DNA from: Xenorhabdus poinarii G6
Lineage (GTDB): Bacteria > Pseudomonadota > Gammaproteobacteria > Enterobacterales > Enterobacteriaceae
Length of the DNA stretch: 64,000 nucleotides
NCBI RefSeq assembly: GCF_000968175.1
Contig: NZ_FO704551.1
Coordinates: forward strand, 868,001 to 932,000
Direction: 5' to 3'
In this document: piece after piece, positions 36,624-46,036 of the stretch
Layout of the letters: each line of letters opens with the position of its first letter
Numbering within the stretch: the stretch's first letter is position 1
Program-made: the position numbers and the translations under genes
The notes under the pieces: generated by a model
What the model saw: only the letters and a program-made list of their open reading frames with translations
Told to the model about the DNA's origin: nothing
Database searches by the model: none

Positions 36624-37027
36624 AACTGAAATTACTGTCGGCGATTGTTGGTATTGGGCTGATAGGAACGGTCGTCCATTCCATCTACTCAGTGTATGCA
36701 GAGAACGGGCGACTCCTCGGTGATAATGAATCACTAAAACAACAAAGCGCCTCACTGCAACAACAAAACCAGCGCCAGCAACTCATCACCGATAACGCCT
36801 ATCAGTCCATCAGGTTATTCAATGACATCTCACGAATTAATAACGAAAACCGAACTCGGTCAGCCGTGGATTCTGAGCAGAGAAAAACGGCCATCAAAAC
36901 CGTGGTTGCCAATCATGATTGCGCCAATCGCATTGTGCCTGATGGGGCTGTTATCCGCTTGCAGCAGCACGCGAACCGAATACGTTCCGCTGCCACCGAT
37001 ACCCATTCCGGCACCTCTGCTCGCTGA
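36620..37027 (+). CDS. Rz-like inner-membrane spanin
   Basis: 135 residues. An N-terminal membrane anchor (LLSAIVGIGLIGTVVHSIYS), then a periplasmic coiled coil (LKQQSASLQQQNQRQQLITD). Partner of the embedded Rz1 gene; together they fuse inner and outer membranes in the last step of lysis. Confidence 0.85.
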   Translation: MKLKLLSAIVGIGLIGTVVHSIYSVYAENGRLLGDNESLKQQSASLQQQNQRQQLITDNAYQSIRLFNDISRINNENRTRSAVDSEQRKTAIKTVVANHDCANRIVPDGAVIRLQQHANRIRSAATDTHSGTSAR

Positions 37028-37175
37028 CTGCCTGCCTCCAGTCATACCCGATGCCATGACATGGCGTGACAGTTTGTTACTGAATGAACAGTTACTGACG
37101 GTGATTGAACAGTGCAATCTGGATAAACAGGCAATACGGGCAATAGAGGGAAGAAGACTGCCACCGCAGGAATGA
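36822..37175 (+). CDS. Rz1-like outer-membrane spanin lipoprotein
   Basis: Out-of-frame gene embedded in and extending beyond Rz, a typical spanin nesting. The lipobox is GLLSAC and a Pro-rich mature part (YVPLPPIPIPAPLL) follows. AGG lies 7 bases before the ATG at 36822; this gives a long N-region, and an internal ATG at 36915 would give a very short signal, so the start is uncertain. Confidence 0.85.
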   Translation: MTSHELITKTELGQPWILSREKRPSKPWLPIMIAPIALCLMGLLSACSSTRTEYVPLPPIPIPAPLLADCLPPVIPDAMTWRDSLLLNEQLLTVIEQCNLDKQAIRAIEGRRLPPQE

Positions 37176-37231
37176 TTCTGGGGTTGCAGGAGCCATCCTG
37201 TCTCCTGCTTGATTGTTATTATGCACAGAAA

Positions 37232-37408
37232 CTAACTGGATGCACAGAAACTAACTGGTTGATCCGGATTCGCCGCAAAACAGGTAGCTATACACCCTGC
37301 ATATACTATGGGTGACCAAATAAAAGGTAAGCAGAGATTAGCATAAGTCTGCATCGAAGCAAAAAGAGTCGAGCCTGCTACTAGGCAAAGAAGAAGATAT
37401 TTTTTCAT
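37232..37408 (-). CDS. Small secreted Cys-containing peptide
   Basis: 58 residues from MKKYLLLCLVAGSTLFASMQ. A classical signal peptide with cleavage after QTYA, leaving about 35 residues with four Cys (LCLPF, AGCIATCF, SFCASS). GGTGAG precedes the ATG. Opposite to the late genes and downstream of the spanins: a moron-like cargo gene. No family recognised; a secreted peptide such as a bacteriocin or insect-directed factor is speculation. Confidence 0.6.
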   Translation of the reverse strand: MKKYLLLCLVAGSTLFASMQTYANLCLPFIWSPIVYAGCIATCFAANPDQPVSFCASS

Positions 37409-37566
37409 TTTACTCACCATATATCATTAACTACATCAACGAACGATAACCCTAGTAACCCTATCTCTACTCAAAAACAAGCGAATAATTCTTAACAATC
37501 TATTAACATTTGAAACTAAACAGAATATTTCTTTACCCATTCCCCTGAGTGGTTAAAGGAATACCC

Positions 37567-37656
37567 ATGCCATCACCCCGTTCCTGCCGCGTACCCAACG
37601 CACACGGGCTGGTGGCATTTTTATTTTCACCGCGCACTCACCGCGCATATCAATAA
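37567..37656 (+). CDS. 29-residue leader ORF upstream of the antirepressor
   Basis: MPSPRSCRVPNAHGLVAFLF followed by nine residues, with AAAGGA before the ATG. It precedes the C4-like RNA. Probably a translated leader of the antirepressor control region. Short, so uncertain. Confidence 0.35.
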   Translation: MPSPRSCRVPNAHGLVAFLFSPRTHRAYQ

Positions 37657-37676
37657 AAAACGCAGAACCTTACAGA

Positions 37677-37757
37677 AAGTCGAACCTGAGAAATCCGTTA
37701 ATGGGTATTTCTGCGGGCGGCTTTCTACGTGAGCAGGTTCGATTTTCTATAAGGAAA
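37677..37757 (+). ncRNA. C4-like antisense RNA / control hairpin
   Basis: TCGAACCTG (37680-37688) and CAGGTTCGA (37734-37742) enclose a second, smaller structure containing TATTTCTGCGGGCGG and TTTCTACGTGAGC. This layout, right before an antirepressor gene, is that of the C4 antisense RNAs that silence ant genes in P1, P7 and many prophages. Recognised from pattern, not from a covariance search. Confidence 0.6.
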
Positions 37758-37764
37758 ATACCCT

Positions 37765-38616
37765 ATGAGTAACATCATTCCATTTGAGTATGACGGTCAC
37801 CCTATTCGCTTTAATGAAGAGGGGTGGATCAATGCTACAGACGTAGCGGCTAAGTTTGGTAAAGAGCCGACAGCATGGCTTCGTCAAGTTGATGTTCTTG
37901 AATATATGGCGGCTTTAAGTAAGAAGCTGTTTGGTAATTCTGGTTTTCTGACAGAAATTAGTAAAATCAAAAGGTTAGACACATCTTCCGCAGCATCAAG
38001 AACAAAGGTTCTTAAGTTTGTTAAAAAAACAGGCTTAGTGAATACAAAAACAGGCCCACAGGGTGGAACTTGGCTTCACCCAAAATTAGCAGTCCGCTTT
38101 GCCCGTTGGTTGTCTGTTGAATTTGAAATCTGGTGTGATGAGCAGATTGATGCTTTGATTCGAGGTACTCAACCCGCATTCACCGATCAGCGCATTAACG
38201 CCATCTTTCTTCTTGATAAGCCTGTCACATGGGAAAAGCAGTTTCAGCAACCTTTCTATCAGGCGCTCAGTCGTATGTCAGGATTACCCTATTACGGTCA
38301 TGTTGGGGGTACGCCATCCTTGTTTGGCATGATTACATCCAAGTGGGTATATCAGGTTGTGCTGCCTGATTCAGTTTACGCAGAGGCTAAAGAAGCGGCT
38401 AAAGGCAGCGGTGACAAAATTCACCAGTACCTGAAACCAGAAGCCCGGAAACTGGTACAAGAGCAACTGAAAGCGGTCACTATATTGGCTAATGGCTGCG
38501 TGGATTATAAAGACTTTGAAGCACGTTGCGTTCAGTCATTCGGAAAGTCAGGTGAGCAAGGTCTGCTGATATTACCGGTAGAGCGGGAATTCAGTTATTC
38601 CGCCTTAAGGCATTAG
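37765..38616 (+). CDS. KilA-N domain antirepressor
   Basis: 283 residues. The N-terminal KilA-N domain (PIRFNEEGWINATDVAAKFG, then GGTWLHPKLAVRFARWLSVE and FEIWCDEQIDALI) is joined to a C-terminal P63C-type domain (PVTWEKQFQQPFYQALSRMS). Phage antirepressors of this type inactivate repressors. Placed behind a C4-like RNA in the late region. Confidence 0.9.
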   Translation: MSNIIPFEYDGHPIRFNEEGWINATDVAAKFGKEPTAWLRQVDVLEYMAALSKKLFGNSGFLTEISKIKRLDTSSAASRTKVLKFVKKTGLVNTKTGPQGGTWLHPKLAVRFARWLSVEFEIWCDEQIDALIRGTQPAFTDQRINAIFLLDKPVTWEKQFQQPFYQALSRMSGLPYYGHVGGTPSLFGMITSKWVYQVVLPDSVYAEAKEAAKGSGDKIHQYLKPEARKLVQEQLKAVTILANGCVDYKDFEARCVQSFGKSGEQGLLILPVEREFSYSALRH

Positions 38617-38665
38617 TTTTATTCGCGCCGGGTAATCACATAACAGGAATACAGGAGAACCGAAC

Positions 38666-38908
38666 ATGGCACAGCGTACAGAAATAGCCACACACAACAT
38701 CACCATTGGTATCAAATATGACACTGAAACATTGAACCGGCTCGAATCACAACTGGAGCATATAGCAGAGCTAATGGAACGGATTCAGGGTTCGGTGCAG
38801 CCCACTGAGATAAACAACGACAACCCTATCCGCCAGATAGTCCGTGATGAACTACGCCAGTTTGTTGCCCGCGAGAGTGGGCGTGGCGGATTGTTTTCTA
38901 CGTGGTGA
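38666..38908 (+). CDS. Hypothetical late protein
   Basis: 80 residues; GGAG lies before the ATG. Helical with a central coiled coil (LNRLESQLEHIAELMERIQG). It precedes the HNH gene. Not recognised. Confidence 0.6.
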   Translation: MAQRTEIATHNITIGIKYDTETLNRLESQLEHIAELMERIQGSVQPTEINNDNPIRQIVRDELRQFVARESGRGGLFSTW

Positions 38909-38912
38909 TGCC

Positions 38913-39263
38913 ATGCCAGCCCGCATACCGAGAGCCTGCCGCAAGACCGGCTGCCCTAAAACAACCACTGACCGCAGCGGCTACTGCCCTGATCATCTGC
39001 ATACCGGCTGGCAGAACCATCAGCAGGGAAAAAGCCGGTATGCACGCGGCTATGGCAGTCCGTGGGACAAACTACGAACCACCATCAAACACCGAGATAA
39101 ACAACTGTGCCAGCAATGTTTGCGTCAGGGACGAGCGACGACAGGCACGACGGTAGACCACATCATACCCAAGGCGCATGGCGGTACGGATGCGCTATCG
39201 AACTTGGAATTATTGTGCTGGCCTTGCCATAAACGTAAGACGGCGACGGAGCGATTACGATGA
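38913..39263 (+). CDS. HNH endonuclease (packaging module)
   Basis: 116 residues. Cys pairs at the N-terminus (CRKTGCPK...GYCPDH) and the HNH core TTVDHIIPKAHGGTDALSNL followed by LLCWPCHKRKT. In HK97-type phages an HNH protein next to terminase is needed for cos cleavage. The next ~190 bases hold the likely cos site and then TerS. Confidence 0.9.
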   Translation: MPARIPRACRKTGCPKTTTDRSGYCPDHLHTGWQNHQQGKSRYARGYGSPWDKLRTTIKHRDKQLCQQCLRQGRATTGTTVDHIIPKAHGGTDALSNLELLCWPCHKRKTATERLR

Positions 39264-39309
39264 GCAATTGGGGAAGCAGGAAATGCGTAGTGACCGTGAT
39301 AGTCACCTA

Positions 39310-39376
39310 GGGGTAGGGGTGGTCAAATCCCTACCACCCTCGCCCCCAAGGACCGCCGCCTTAAGTCAATTTTTAT
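39310..39376 (+). other. Candidate prophage cos region
   Basis: Gene-free stretch between HNH and TerS with a GGTAGGG...CCCTACC inverted repeat (39313-39337) and GACCGCCGCC (39351-39360) followed by TCAATTTTTA. The core words recur between HNH and TerS of the inserted island (59869-59891). Position is the usual one for cos in HK97-like phages. Confidence 0.5.
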
Positions 39377-39451
39377 CCCCGCGAAAAATGAAATTTAAAT
39401 CGGGCAATATTTCATCATATTTTCATCTTTTTCTGAATGGAGGTTCTGAGT

Positions 39452-39946
39452 ATGGCTGGAACGGCGGGCAAATCAGGTCGTCGCCCCAAGCCGACGGCAC
39501 GAAAAGAACTGGCCGGCAATCCGGGTAAGCGCAAGCTGAATCGCGATGAGCCGAGCTTTACACCACTGACTGGCGTATCCCCACCTGACTGGTTTGTGGA
39601 CAGTGGTATGTCCCTCGCGGTGGTGATGTGGGAGTTAACCAGCAACGAATTGTGTTCACAGGGGTTACTGTGTGTCACTGACCTGGCTGTATTGGAGCGA
39701 TGGTGCGTGGCCTATCAGTTTTGGCGGCAGTTGGTCATCGATATCAAGCGCGATGGCACCCGATTAACCGGCGCAACAGGGGGGCCAGTGAAAAATCCGG
39801 ATCTGACAGCGAAAAAAGAGCAGGAATCTGAGATGGACAGAACGGGCGCCATGTTGGGGTTAGATCCGAGCAGTCGCCAGCGCCTGATAGGGGCAGCAGG
39901 ACAGGCTAAGACGGATAACCCGTTTATGAGGATGATTTCATCATGA
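39452..39946 (+). CDS. Terminase small subunit (P27 family)
   Basis: 164 residues from [25 protein letters not shown] precedes the [43 protein letters not shown] and [13 protein letters not shown] match P27-type TerS. It recognises cos and loads TerL. ATGA overlap with terL. Confidence 0.93.
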   Translation: MAGTAGKSGRRPKPTARKELAGNPGKRKLNRDEPSFTPLTGVSPPDWFVDSGMSLAVVMWELTSNELCSQGLLCVTDLAVLERWCVAYQFWRQLVIDIKRDGTRLTGATGGPVKNPDLTAKKEQESEMDRTGAMLGLDPSSRQRLIGAAGQAKTDNPFMRMISS

Positions 39947-41673
39947 GCCGTAAATCGTACCTGAATGTCAATGCGGCCAACCAATATGCCCGGGATGTAG
40001 TGAGAGGCAAGATTGAGGCCGGACGCTATGTCAAAGAGGCGTGCCAGCGCCATCTGGATGACTTAGCGAAGGAAAAGGGCAAGGCCTTTAAGTACCGCTT
40101 TGATAAGGACTTGGCAGAACGCGCCGCCAAGTTCATTCAGCTACTGCCCCACACCAAGGGTGAGTGGGCATTTAAGCGCATGCCGATCACACTGGAACCG
40201 TGGCAGTTGTTTATAGTCTGTTCGGCGTTTGGCTGGGTACACAAGGGCAGCCGGTTACGCCGCTTTCGTGAGGTCTACACGGAGATCCCCCGTAAAAATG
40301 GTAAGTCTGCCATTTCGGCGGGGGTGGCGCTGTATTGCTTTACCTGTGATGACGAGTTTGGGGCGGAGGTCTATTCCGGCGCAACCACGGAGAAGCAGGC
40401 GTGGGAAGTGTTCCGACCCGCCCGGCTAATGTGTAAACGCACCCCGATGCTGACCGAGGCGTTTGGCATTGAAGTGAATGCCTCCAACCTGAACCGCCCG
40501 GCAGACGGAGCGCGGTTCGAGCCGTTGATTGGCAGCCCCGGTGATGGACAATCCCCCAGTTGTGCCATTGTCGATGAATATCATGAGCATGATACCGACG
40601 ATCTCTATACGACGATGTTGACGGGCATGGGTGCGCGGCGGCAGCCGCTGATGTGGGCGATCACCACCGCCGGTTACAACATTGAAGGTCCCTGTTATGA
40701 CAAGCGCCGCGAAACCATCGAGATGCTGTCTGGCAACGTGCCCAATGATGAGCTGTTCGGGGTGATCTACACCGTGGATGACGGCGATGACTGGACGTCC
40801 CCGGAGGTGTTACGCAAAGCTAATCCCAATATGGGCGTCTCGGTCTATGCTGATTTTTTGCTGAGCCAACAACAACGCGCCCTGAATAACCCGCGTTTAG
40901 CCAGCGTATTCAAGACCAAACACCTGAATATCTGGGTATCAGCGCGGGAGGCTTATTTCAATATGGTGAGCTGGAAACAGTGCGAAGACACCTCGCTGAC
41001 GCTGGGGCAATTCGAGGGCCAGCCCTGCATTCTGGCCTTTGACCTCGCCCGCAAGCTGGACATGAACAGCATGGCGCGGTTGTTTGTCCGTGAAATTGAC
41101 GGCAAGCGTCATTACTACAGTGTGACACCGCGTTTCTGGGTACCGTATGACACTGTGTACAGTGTCGAGCAAAATGAGAACCGACGCAGTGCCGAACGTT
41201 TTCAGAAATGGGTGGAAATGGGGCTGCTAACGGTCACCGCCGGTGCCGAGGTGGACTATCGTTATATTCTTGAAGAAGCGAAAGCCGCCTGTCACCTGAA
41301 TCCGGTCAGCGAAGCGCCGATTGACCCCTTCGGGGCGACCGGCTTATCGCATGAGCTGGCAGACGAAGGTATCAATCCGATCATTATTACCCAAAACTTC
41401 ACCAACATGAGTGACCCGATGAAGGAATTGGAGGCGGCCATCCAGTCCGGGCGCTTTCATCATGACGGTAACCCGATTATGTCCTGGTGTATCGCCAATG
41501 TGGTGGGGAAAACAATGGGCGGCAATGATGACATTGTACGCCCTATCAAGGAACAAAAGGACAGCAAAATTGACGGTGCGGTCGCGCTGATTATGGCAAT
41601 GGGACGAGCCATTCTGCATGACGAACCGGACTTTCTTTCCAACCTCGACCCGGATGATCTTTTAATGCTATGA
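39943..41673 (+). CDS. Terminase large subunit
   Basis: 576 residues. Packaging ATPase with Walker A-like [14 protein letters not shown], Walker B/DE in [28 protein letters not shown], and C-terminal RNase H-like nuclease segments ([18 protein letters not shown]). Terminase_1 / HK97 type. It drives DNA into the prohead and cuts cos. Confidence 0.96.
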   Translation: MSRKSYLNVNAANQYARDVVRGKIEAGRYVKEACQRHLDDLAKEKGKAFKYRFDKDLAERAAKFIQLLPHTKGEWAFKRMPITLEPWQLFIVCSAFGWVHKGSRLRRFREVYTEIPRKNGKSAISAGVALYCFTCDDEFGAEVYSGATTEKQAWEVFRPARLMCKRTPMLTEAFGIEVNASNLNRPADGARFEPLIGSPGDGQSPSCAIVDEYHEHDTDDLYTTMLTGMGARRQPLMWAITTAGYNIEGPCYDKRRETIEMLSGNVPNDELFGVIYTVDDGDDWTSPEVLRKANPNMGVSVYADFLLSQQQRALNNPRLASVFKTKHLNIWVSAREAYFNMVSWKQCEDTSLTLGQFEGQPCILAFDLARKLDMNSMARLFVREIDGKRHYYSVTPRFWVPYDTVYSVEQNENRRSAERFQKWVEMGLLTVTAGAEVDYRYILEEAKAACHLNPVSEAPIDPFGATGLSHELADEGINPIIITQNFTNMSDPMKELEAAIQSGRFHHDGNPIMSWCIANVVGKTMGGNDDIVRPIKEQKDSKIDGAVALIMAMGRAILHDEPDFLSNLDPDDLLML

Positions 41674-41831
41674 GAAATTTACTGATTGATATCACTGCGC
41701 TGACGGGGGTCGGGGCGGTGCTGGCGGGCTGTTACCTGAAATACGGGCTGGCGAATACCCTGATTATCGGCGGGGTGTTGTTGATAGCCTATGCGTTAGC
41801 GGTGACCCGCAGGAGGCCACATGCTGCTTGA
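41670..41831 (+). CDS. Small membrane protein between terL and portal
   Basis: 53 residues starting [20 protein letters not shown], with a second hydrophobic stretch ([20 protein letters not shown]). It overlaps the terL stop (ATGA) and the portal start. Such tiny two-TM proteins are common at this place in HK97-type phages; role unknown. Confidence 0.75.
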   Translation: MRNLLIDITALTGVGAVLAGCYLKYGLANTLIIGGVLLIAYALAVTRRRPHAA

Positions 41832-43050
41832 TGCCTTATTTCGCAGTGAACCACTGGAAAATCCCCATACCCCGCTGACCGCAGAGGCGGCAGAGAACGA
41901 CGGCCTGTTCCGTGGCGATGTCTATGTCAGCCCGGAAACGTCCATGAAACTGGCGGCGGTCTATGCCTGTATTTATGTGCTGGCCTCGTCAGTGGCACAG
42001 ATGCCCCTGCATGTGATGCGCAAGACCGGGCAGACGGTAGAGATGGCACGGGAACATCCGGCGTTTTACCTGACCCATGATGAGCCGAACGACTGGCAAA
42101 CCAGCTACAAATGGCGCGAACTGAAACAGCGCCATATCCTCGGTTGGGGCAATGGCTATACGTGGGTGAAACGCAACCGAAAAGGCGAAGTGATTGCACT
42201 GGACTCCTGCATGCCGTGGGAAACCACCCTGCTAAACACGGGCGGACGCTATACCTACGGGGTCTATAACGACGAGGGTAATTTCGCCATTAGCCCCGAT
42301 GACATGATCCACATCCGCGCGTTAGGTAATAATCAGAAAATGGGTTTAAGTCCTATCCTGCAACACGCGGAAACTATCGGCATGGGGATGAGCGGGCAGA
42401 AATATACCAGCGCTTTTTTTGGTGGCAACGCCCGTCCGGCTGGCATTGTGTCCGTAAAAGGAGAGATTAGTGATAAGGGCTGGGAACGACTCAAACTGAT
42501 GTGGCGAAAAGCCGCCGCTTCCCTGCGCAGCGAAGAAAATAAAACCATGCTGCTGCCCGCTGAATTGGATTACAAAGCGCTGACCGTATCGCCGGTGGAC
42601 GCACAGTTGATTGACATGATGAAACTCAATCGCTCCATGATTGCAGGCATATTTAACGTTCCCGCTCACATGATTAACGATTTGGAAAAAGCGACTTTTT
42701 CCAATATCAGCAATCAGGCTATCCAGTTTGTGCGCCATACCGTCATGCCGTGGGTGGTGAACTGGGAGCAGGAGCTGAACCGTCGCCTGTTCACCCGGCA
42801 GGAACGGCTGGCGGGATTCTATGTCCGTTTCAATCTGGCCGGATTACTGCGTGGTACGCCGCAGGAACGGGCGCAGTTCTACCATTTTGCCATTACCGAT
42901 GGCTGGATGAGCCGCAATGAGGCCCGTGCCTTTGAAGACATGAACCCGGTGGACGGGCTGGACGAGATGCTGGTCAGTGTCAATGCCGCCAATCCTGTTA
43001 ACGGCAATCAACCCAACCAACCTGAACACGAGGATAAACCCGATGAGTAA
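41821..43050 (+). CDS. Portal protein (HK97 family)
   Basis: 409 residues. The phage_portal pattern is clear: MKLAAVYACIYVLASSVAQM, LIDMMKLNRSMIAGIFNVPA, MINDLEKATFSNISNQAIQF. It forms the dodecameric ring at the head vertex. Overlaps the protease gene. Confidence 0.96.
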   Translation: MLLDALFRSEPLENPHTPLTAEAAENDGLFRGDVYVSPETSMKLAAVYACIYVLASSVAQMPLHVMRKTGQTVEMAREHPAFYLTHDEPNDWQTSYKWRELKQRHILGWGNGYTWVKRNRKGEVIALDSCMPWETTLLNTGGRYTYGVYNDEGNFAISPDDMIHIRALGNNQKMGLSPILQHAETIGMGMSGQKYTSAFFGGNARPAGIVSVKGEISDKGWERLKLMWRKAAASLRSEENKTMLLPAELDYKALTVSPVDAQLIDMMKLNRSMIAGIFNVPAHMINDLEKATFSNISNQAIQFVRHTVMPWVVNWEQELNRRLFTRQERLAGFYVRFNLAGLLRGTPQERAQFYHFAITDGWMSRNEARAFEDMNPVDGLDEMLVSVNAANPVNGNQPNQPEHEDKPDE

Positions 43051-43642
43051 CAGAGAAATGCGCTGTTACAGCGGTGAGGTGCGTGCTGAACAACTGGAAA
43101 ACCAGCCGACGCGAATTGTTGGTTACGGTTCGGTGTTCAACAGCCGCTCTGAGCCGCTGTGGGGATTCAGAGAAATTATTAAACCCGGCGCGTTTGACGA
43201 GGTACTGAATGATGATATTCGGGGGCTGTTTAACCATGATCCTAATTTTATTTTAGGACGCAGTACATCAGGAACATTAACGGTCTCGGTGGATGAGCGG
43301 GGCTTGCAGTACGACATCGCCGCGCCTGACACACAGACCATTCGTGATCTGGTGCTGGCCCCCATGCAGCGTGGTGATATTAACCAAAGTTCGTTTGCCT
43401 TTCGGGTCGCCCGTGACGGTGAACGCTGGTACGAGGATGAGGAAGGAATAGTTATCCGTGAAATCCACAAATTGTCACGGCTGTATGATGTCAGTCCGGT
43501 AACGTACCCCGCCTATCAGGAAGCGGATTCGGCGGTTCGATCCCTGAATGCCTGGAAAGAAGCTCGAAGTGGCGGTGAGCTGCAAAAAGCAATCAATCAA
43601 AAATTAGCGCGTGAGCGCATTTTAAATTTACTCAATGCATAA
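43043..43642 (+). CDS. HK97-type prohead protease
   Basis: 199 residues from MSNREMRCYSGEVRAEQLEN. Peptidase U35 motifs: IVGYGSVFNS, GLFNHDPNFILGRSTSGTL (catalytic His), GDINQSSFAFRV (catalytic Ser), SPVTYPAYQEADSAVR. It processes the capsid protein delta domain. Confidence 0.95.
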   Translation: MSNREMRCYSGEVRAEQLENQPTRIVGYGSVFNSRSEPLWGFREIIKPGAFDEVLNDDIRGLFNHDPNFILGRSTSGTLTVSVDERGLQYDIAAPDTQTIRDLVLAPMQRGDINQSSFAFRVARDGERWYEDEEGIVIREIHKLSRLYDVSPVTYPAYQEADSAVRSLNAWKEARSGGELQKAINQKLARERILNLLNA

Positions 43643-43651
43643 GGTAATACT

Positions 43652-44878
43652 ATGGCTATGAAGCTTCATGAATTAAAGCAAAAACGTAACACCATCGCCG
43701 CCCAAATGCGTACCCTGCATGACAAAATCGGGGATAACGCGTGGACAGACGAGCAGCGCACCGAATGGAATAAAGCGAAAACCGAACTGGACAGCATTGA
43801 CGCCCAAATCCAGCGTGAGGAGGAATTACGCCATTTAGACCAGCAACTGGTGGACAATGCAGAACCGGAGCAGCGTCAACAACCGGGCAACCCGGAAGCC
43901 GAGCAAGCAGAGCGCCGCGCCGCCGCATTTGATCGGTTCTTGCGCCACGGTCTGGGGGAAATGACGACGGAAGAGCGTCAGGCACTGCGGGAGCTACGCG
44001 CACAGGGTACTACGCCGGATGAGAAAGGCGGCTATACCGTCCCCACGCAGATGCTCAATAAAGTCGTGGAACAAATGAAAGCCTATGGCGGCATTGCCAG
44101 TGTGGCGCAAATCCTCAGTACCTCCACGGGCCAAACCATCGAATGGGCCACCGCAGACGGCACGGCGGAAGAGGGGGAATTGCTGGGGGAAAACACGGCG
44201 GCCAACGAAGAAGACACCGCATTCGGTACGGAGTTGTTAGGGGCGAAAAAATTGTCGTCCAAAATCATCCGGGTATCCAATGAGCTTCTACAGGATTCCG
44301 GCATTGACATGGAGTCCTATCTGGCTAAACGCATTGCCGAACGCCTCGGGCGCGGTGAGGCTAAGTATTTGGTGAAAGGTACCGGCAAGGGTAGCCCGCA
44401 GCAACCAAAGGGGCTGGAAGCGTCGGTCACGAACACGGTAGATGCGGCGGCCAAGTTTAGCTGGAAAGACATGAATGCCCTGAAACACGCCCTTGACCCG
44501 GCGTACCGCAATATCGGCACTTTCCGCTGGGCATTCAATGACAGCACGCTGAAAATCATCACCGAGATGGAAGACGCCCAAAGCCGTCCGTTGTGGTTGC
44601 CTGAGATTGCGGGAGTGGTACCCTCTACCGTGCTGGGCGTCCCGTATGTCATTGATCAGGCCATTGCCGACATGGGGGCAGGCAACAAATTCATCTATTG
44701 CGGCGACTTTAACCGCTTCATTGTGCGCCGCGTGACCTACATGACACTAAAACGTCTGGTCGAACGTTACGCAGAATACGATCAGGTTGCCTTTCTGGCG
44801 TTCCATCGTTTCGACTGCATTCTGGAAGACACCTCCGCCATCAAGGCACTGGTCGGCAAGGGCGGTAGCGTCGGTTAA
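43652..44878 (+). CDS. Major capsid protein (HK97 fold)
   Basis: 408 residues. An N-terminal coiled-coil delta domain (~110 aa, LDSIDAQIQREEELRHLDQQ) to be removed by the protease, then the HK97 fold (GGYTVPTQMLNKVVEQMKAY, SKIIRVSNELLQDSGIDMES, VLGVPYVIDQAIADMGAGNK). Confidence 0.96.
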   Translation: MAMKLHELKQKRNTIAAQMRTLHDKIGDNAWTDEQRTEWNKAKTELDSIDAQIQREEELRHLDQQLVDNAEPEQRQQPGNPEAEQAERRAAAFDRFLRHGLGEMTTEERQALRELRAQGTTPDEKGGYTVPTQMLNKVVEQMKAYGGIASVAQILSTSTGQTIEWATADGTAEEGELLGENTAANEEDTAFGTELLGAKKLSSKIIRVSNELLQDSGIDMESYLAKRIAERLGRGEAKYLVKGTGKGSPQQPKGLEASVTNTVDAAAKFSWKDMNALKHALDPAYRNIGTFRWAFNDSTLKIITEMEDAQSRPLWLPEIAGVVPSTVLGVPYVIDQAIADMGAGNKFIYCGDFNRFIVRRVTYMTLKRLVERYAEYDQVAFLAFHRFDCILEDTSAIKALVGKGGSVG

Positions 44879-44899
44879 TGTTACCAGAGGGGATACCTG

Positions 44900-44920
44900 C
44901 CGCTTAATTGCGGTTTTTTT
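44900..44920 (+). terminator. Terminator after the capsid gene
   Basis: CCGC-TTAATT-GCGG followed by seven T. It probably lowers transcription into the connector and tail genes relative to capsid. Confidence 0.75.
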
Positions 44921-44962
44921 GTGCCTGCGATCTGAGAGGGGTCGCAGGTGACAGGAGGAGAT

Positions 44963-45265
44963 GTGCCATTTCCCACATCAGAACAACTTAAGCAGCAATG
45001 CCGCATCGACAGTGATAACAATGCTGAAGACGCTTTGTTGGAAACCTACGCCCGTGCCGCCATTCACCGGGCAGAAAACTACCTGAACCGCCGTCTGTAT
45101 GAAGAGGCGGTGCCGGATAATGATCCTGACGGGTTGTTAGTTACCGACGACGTCACGCTGGCGATTATGCTGACGGTCGGCTACTGGTATGAAAACCGGG
45201 AAGCGCAGACCATCCCGGCAGGGTTTAAGGCGCTACTTGAGCCTTATCGTTTTATCCCGCTATAG
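44963..45265 (+). CDS. Head-tail connector (gp6-like)
   Basis: 100 residues from GTG (VPFPTSEQLKQQCRIDSDNN); AGGAGG lies 4 bases upstream. The helical gp6 fold with the typical IMLTVGYWYENREA. Adaptor ring below the portal. Confidence 0.88.
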   Translation: MPFPTSEQLKQQCRIDSDNNAEDALLETYARAAIHRAENYLNRRLYEEAVPDNDPDGLLVTDDVTLAIMLTVGYWYENREAQTIPAGFKALLEPYRFIPL

Positions 45266-45275
45266 GAGAGCACAC

Positions 45276-45596
45276 ATGAAAGCAGGTGCATTACGCCATC
45301 GTATCACGATTCAGGGTATTCGCAGCCAGCGAACCCCCTCTGGCGGCGTCACCAAAGAGCACTACACGGTAGCCACCGTCTGGGCAGAGGCGAAATTTAT
45401 CAGCGGCCGCGAACTGGTCGCCTCTAACGCGGTTTTATCGGAGAGCATTGTGCGCTTCTGGGTACGTTACCGCGCTGATATTGATACCACAATGGGTATC
45501 GTTTTCCGGGGCAAAACCTACACCATTCAGGCGGTGATGCCCGACAATAAACTCACGTTACTGGAGTTATTGTGTCAGGAGGGGGTTAAATCATGA
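45276..45596 (+). CDS. Head closure / head-tail adaptor protein
   Basis: 106 residues starting MKAGALRHRITIQ. Phage head-tail joining family (SPP1 gp16 / HK97 gp7-like): RHRITIQ, TVWAEAKFISGRELVASNAV, GIVFRGKTYTIQAV. Overlaps the next gene. Confidence 0.88.
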   Translation: MKAGALRHRITIQGIRSQRTPSGGVTKEHYTVATVWAEAKFISGRELVASNAVLSESIVRFWVRYRADIDTTMGIVFRGKTYTIQAVMPDNKLTLLELLCQEGVKS

Positions 45597-46036
45597 CGAT
45601 CGTAGATTTTTCGGCACTCAAAGACCTGTCGCGGGATTTAGCGCTGCTCAGCAAGGCCGAAAACAACAAAGTTTTGCGGCGGGGCACTTACGCCGGGGCA
45701 AAAATCCTGCGTGACGAGACTCGCCATCGCGCCCCCAAGCGTACCGGCAAGCTCAAACGGAACATTATGGCCGCTAACCGTAAAAAACAGCGGGACGGCA
45801 CGGTATCCGCGGGGGTATACGTGCGCGGTTCGAACAAATCGGGCACGAACAGCGATACCCGGATGAAGAAAAATGACCCGCGCAATGCCTATTACTGGCG
45901 CTTTCTGGAAAAAGGCACGTCCAAAATGGCGGCGAAACCGTTTATCGACCCCGCATTTGACGCAAAAGCGGATGAAGCGGCCGAGGCAGCCTTTCAGGTG
46001 GCACTGAACGCGATTGATGAGGTACTGGCGAAATGA
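45593..46036 (+). CDS. HK97 gp10-family tail completion protein
   Basis: 147 residues. RRGTYAGAKILRDETRHRAP, RTGKLKRNI and the end AAKPFIDPAFDAKADEA are gp10-family hallmarks. Confidence 0.9.
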   Translation: MTIVDFSALKDLSRDLALLSKAENNKVLRRGTYAGAKILRDETRHRAPKRTGKLKRNIMAANRKKQRDGTVSAGVYVRGSNKSGTNSDTRMKKNDPRNAYYWRFLEKGTSKMAAKPFIDPAFDAKADEAAEAAFQVALNAIDEVLAK

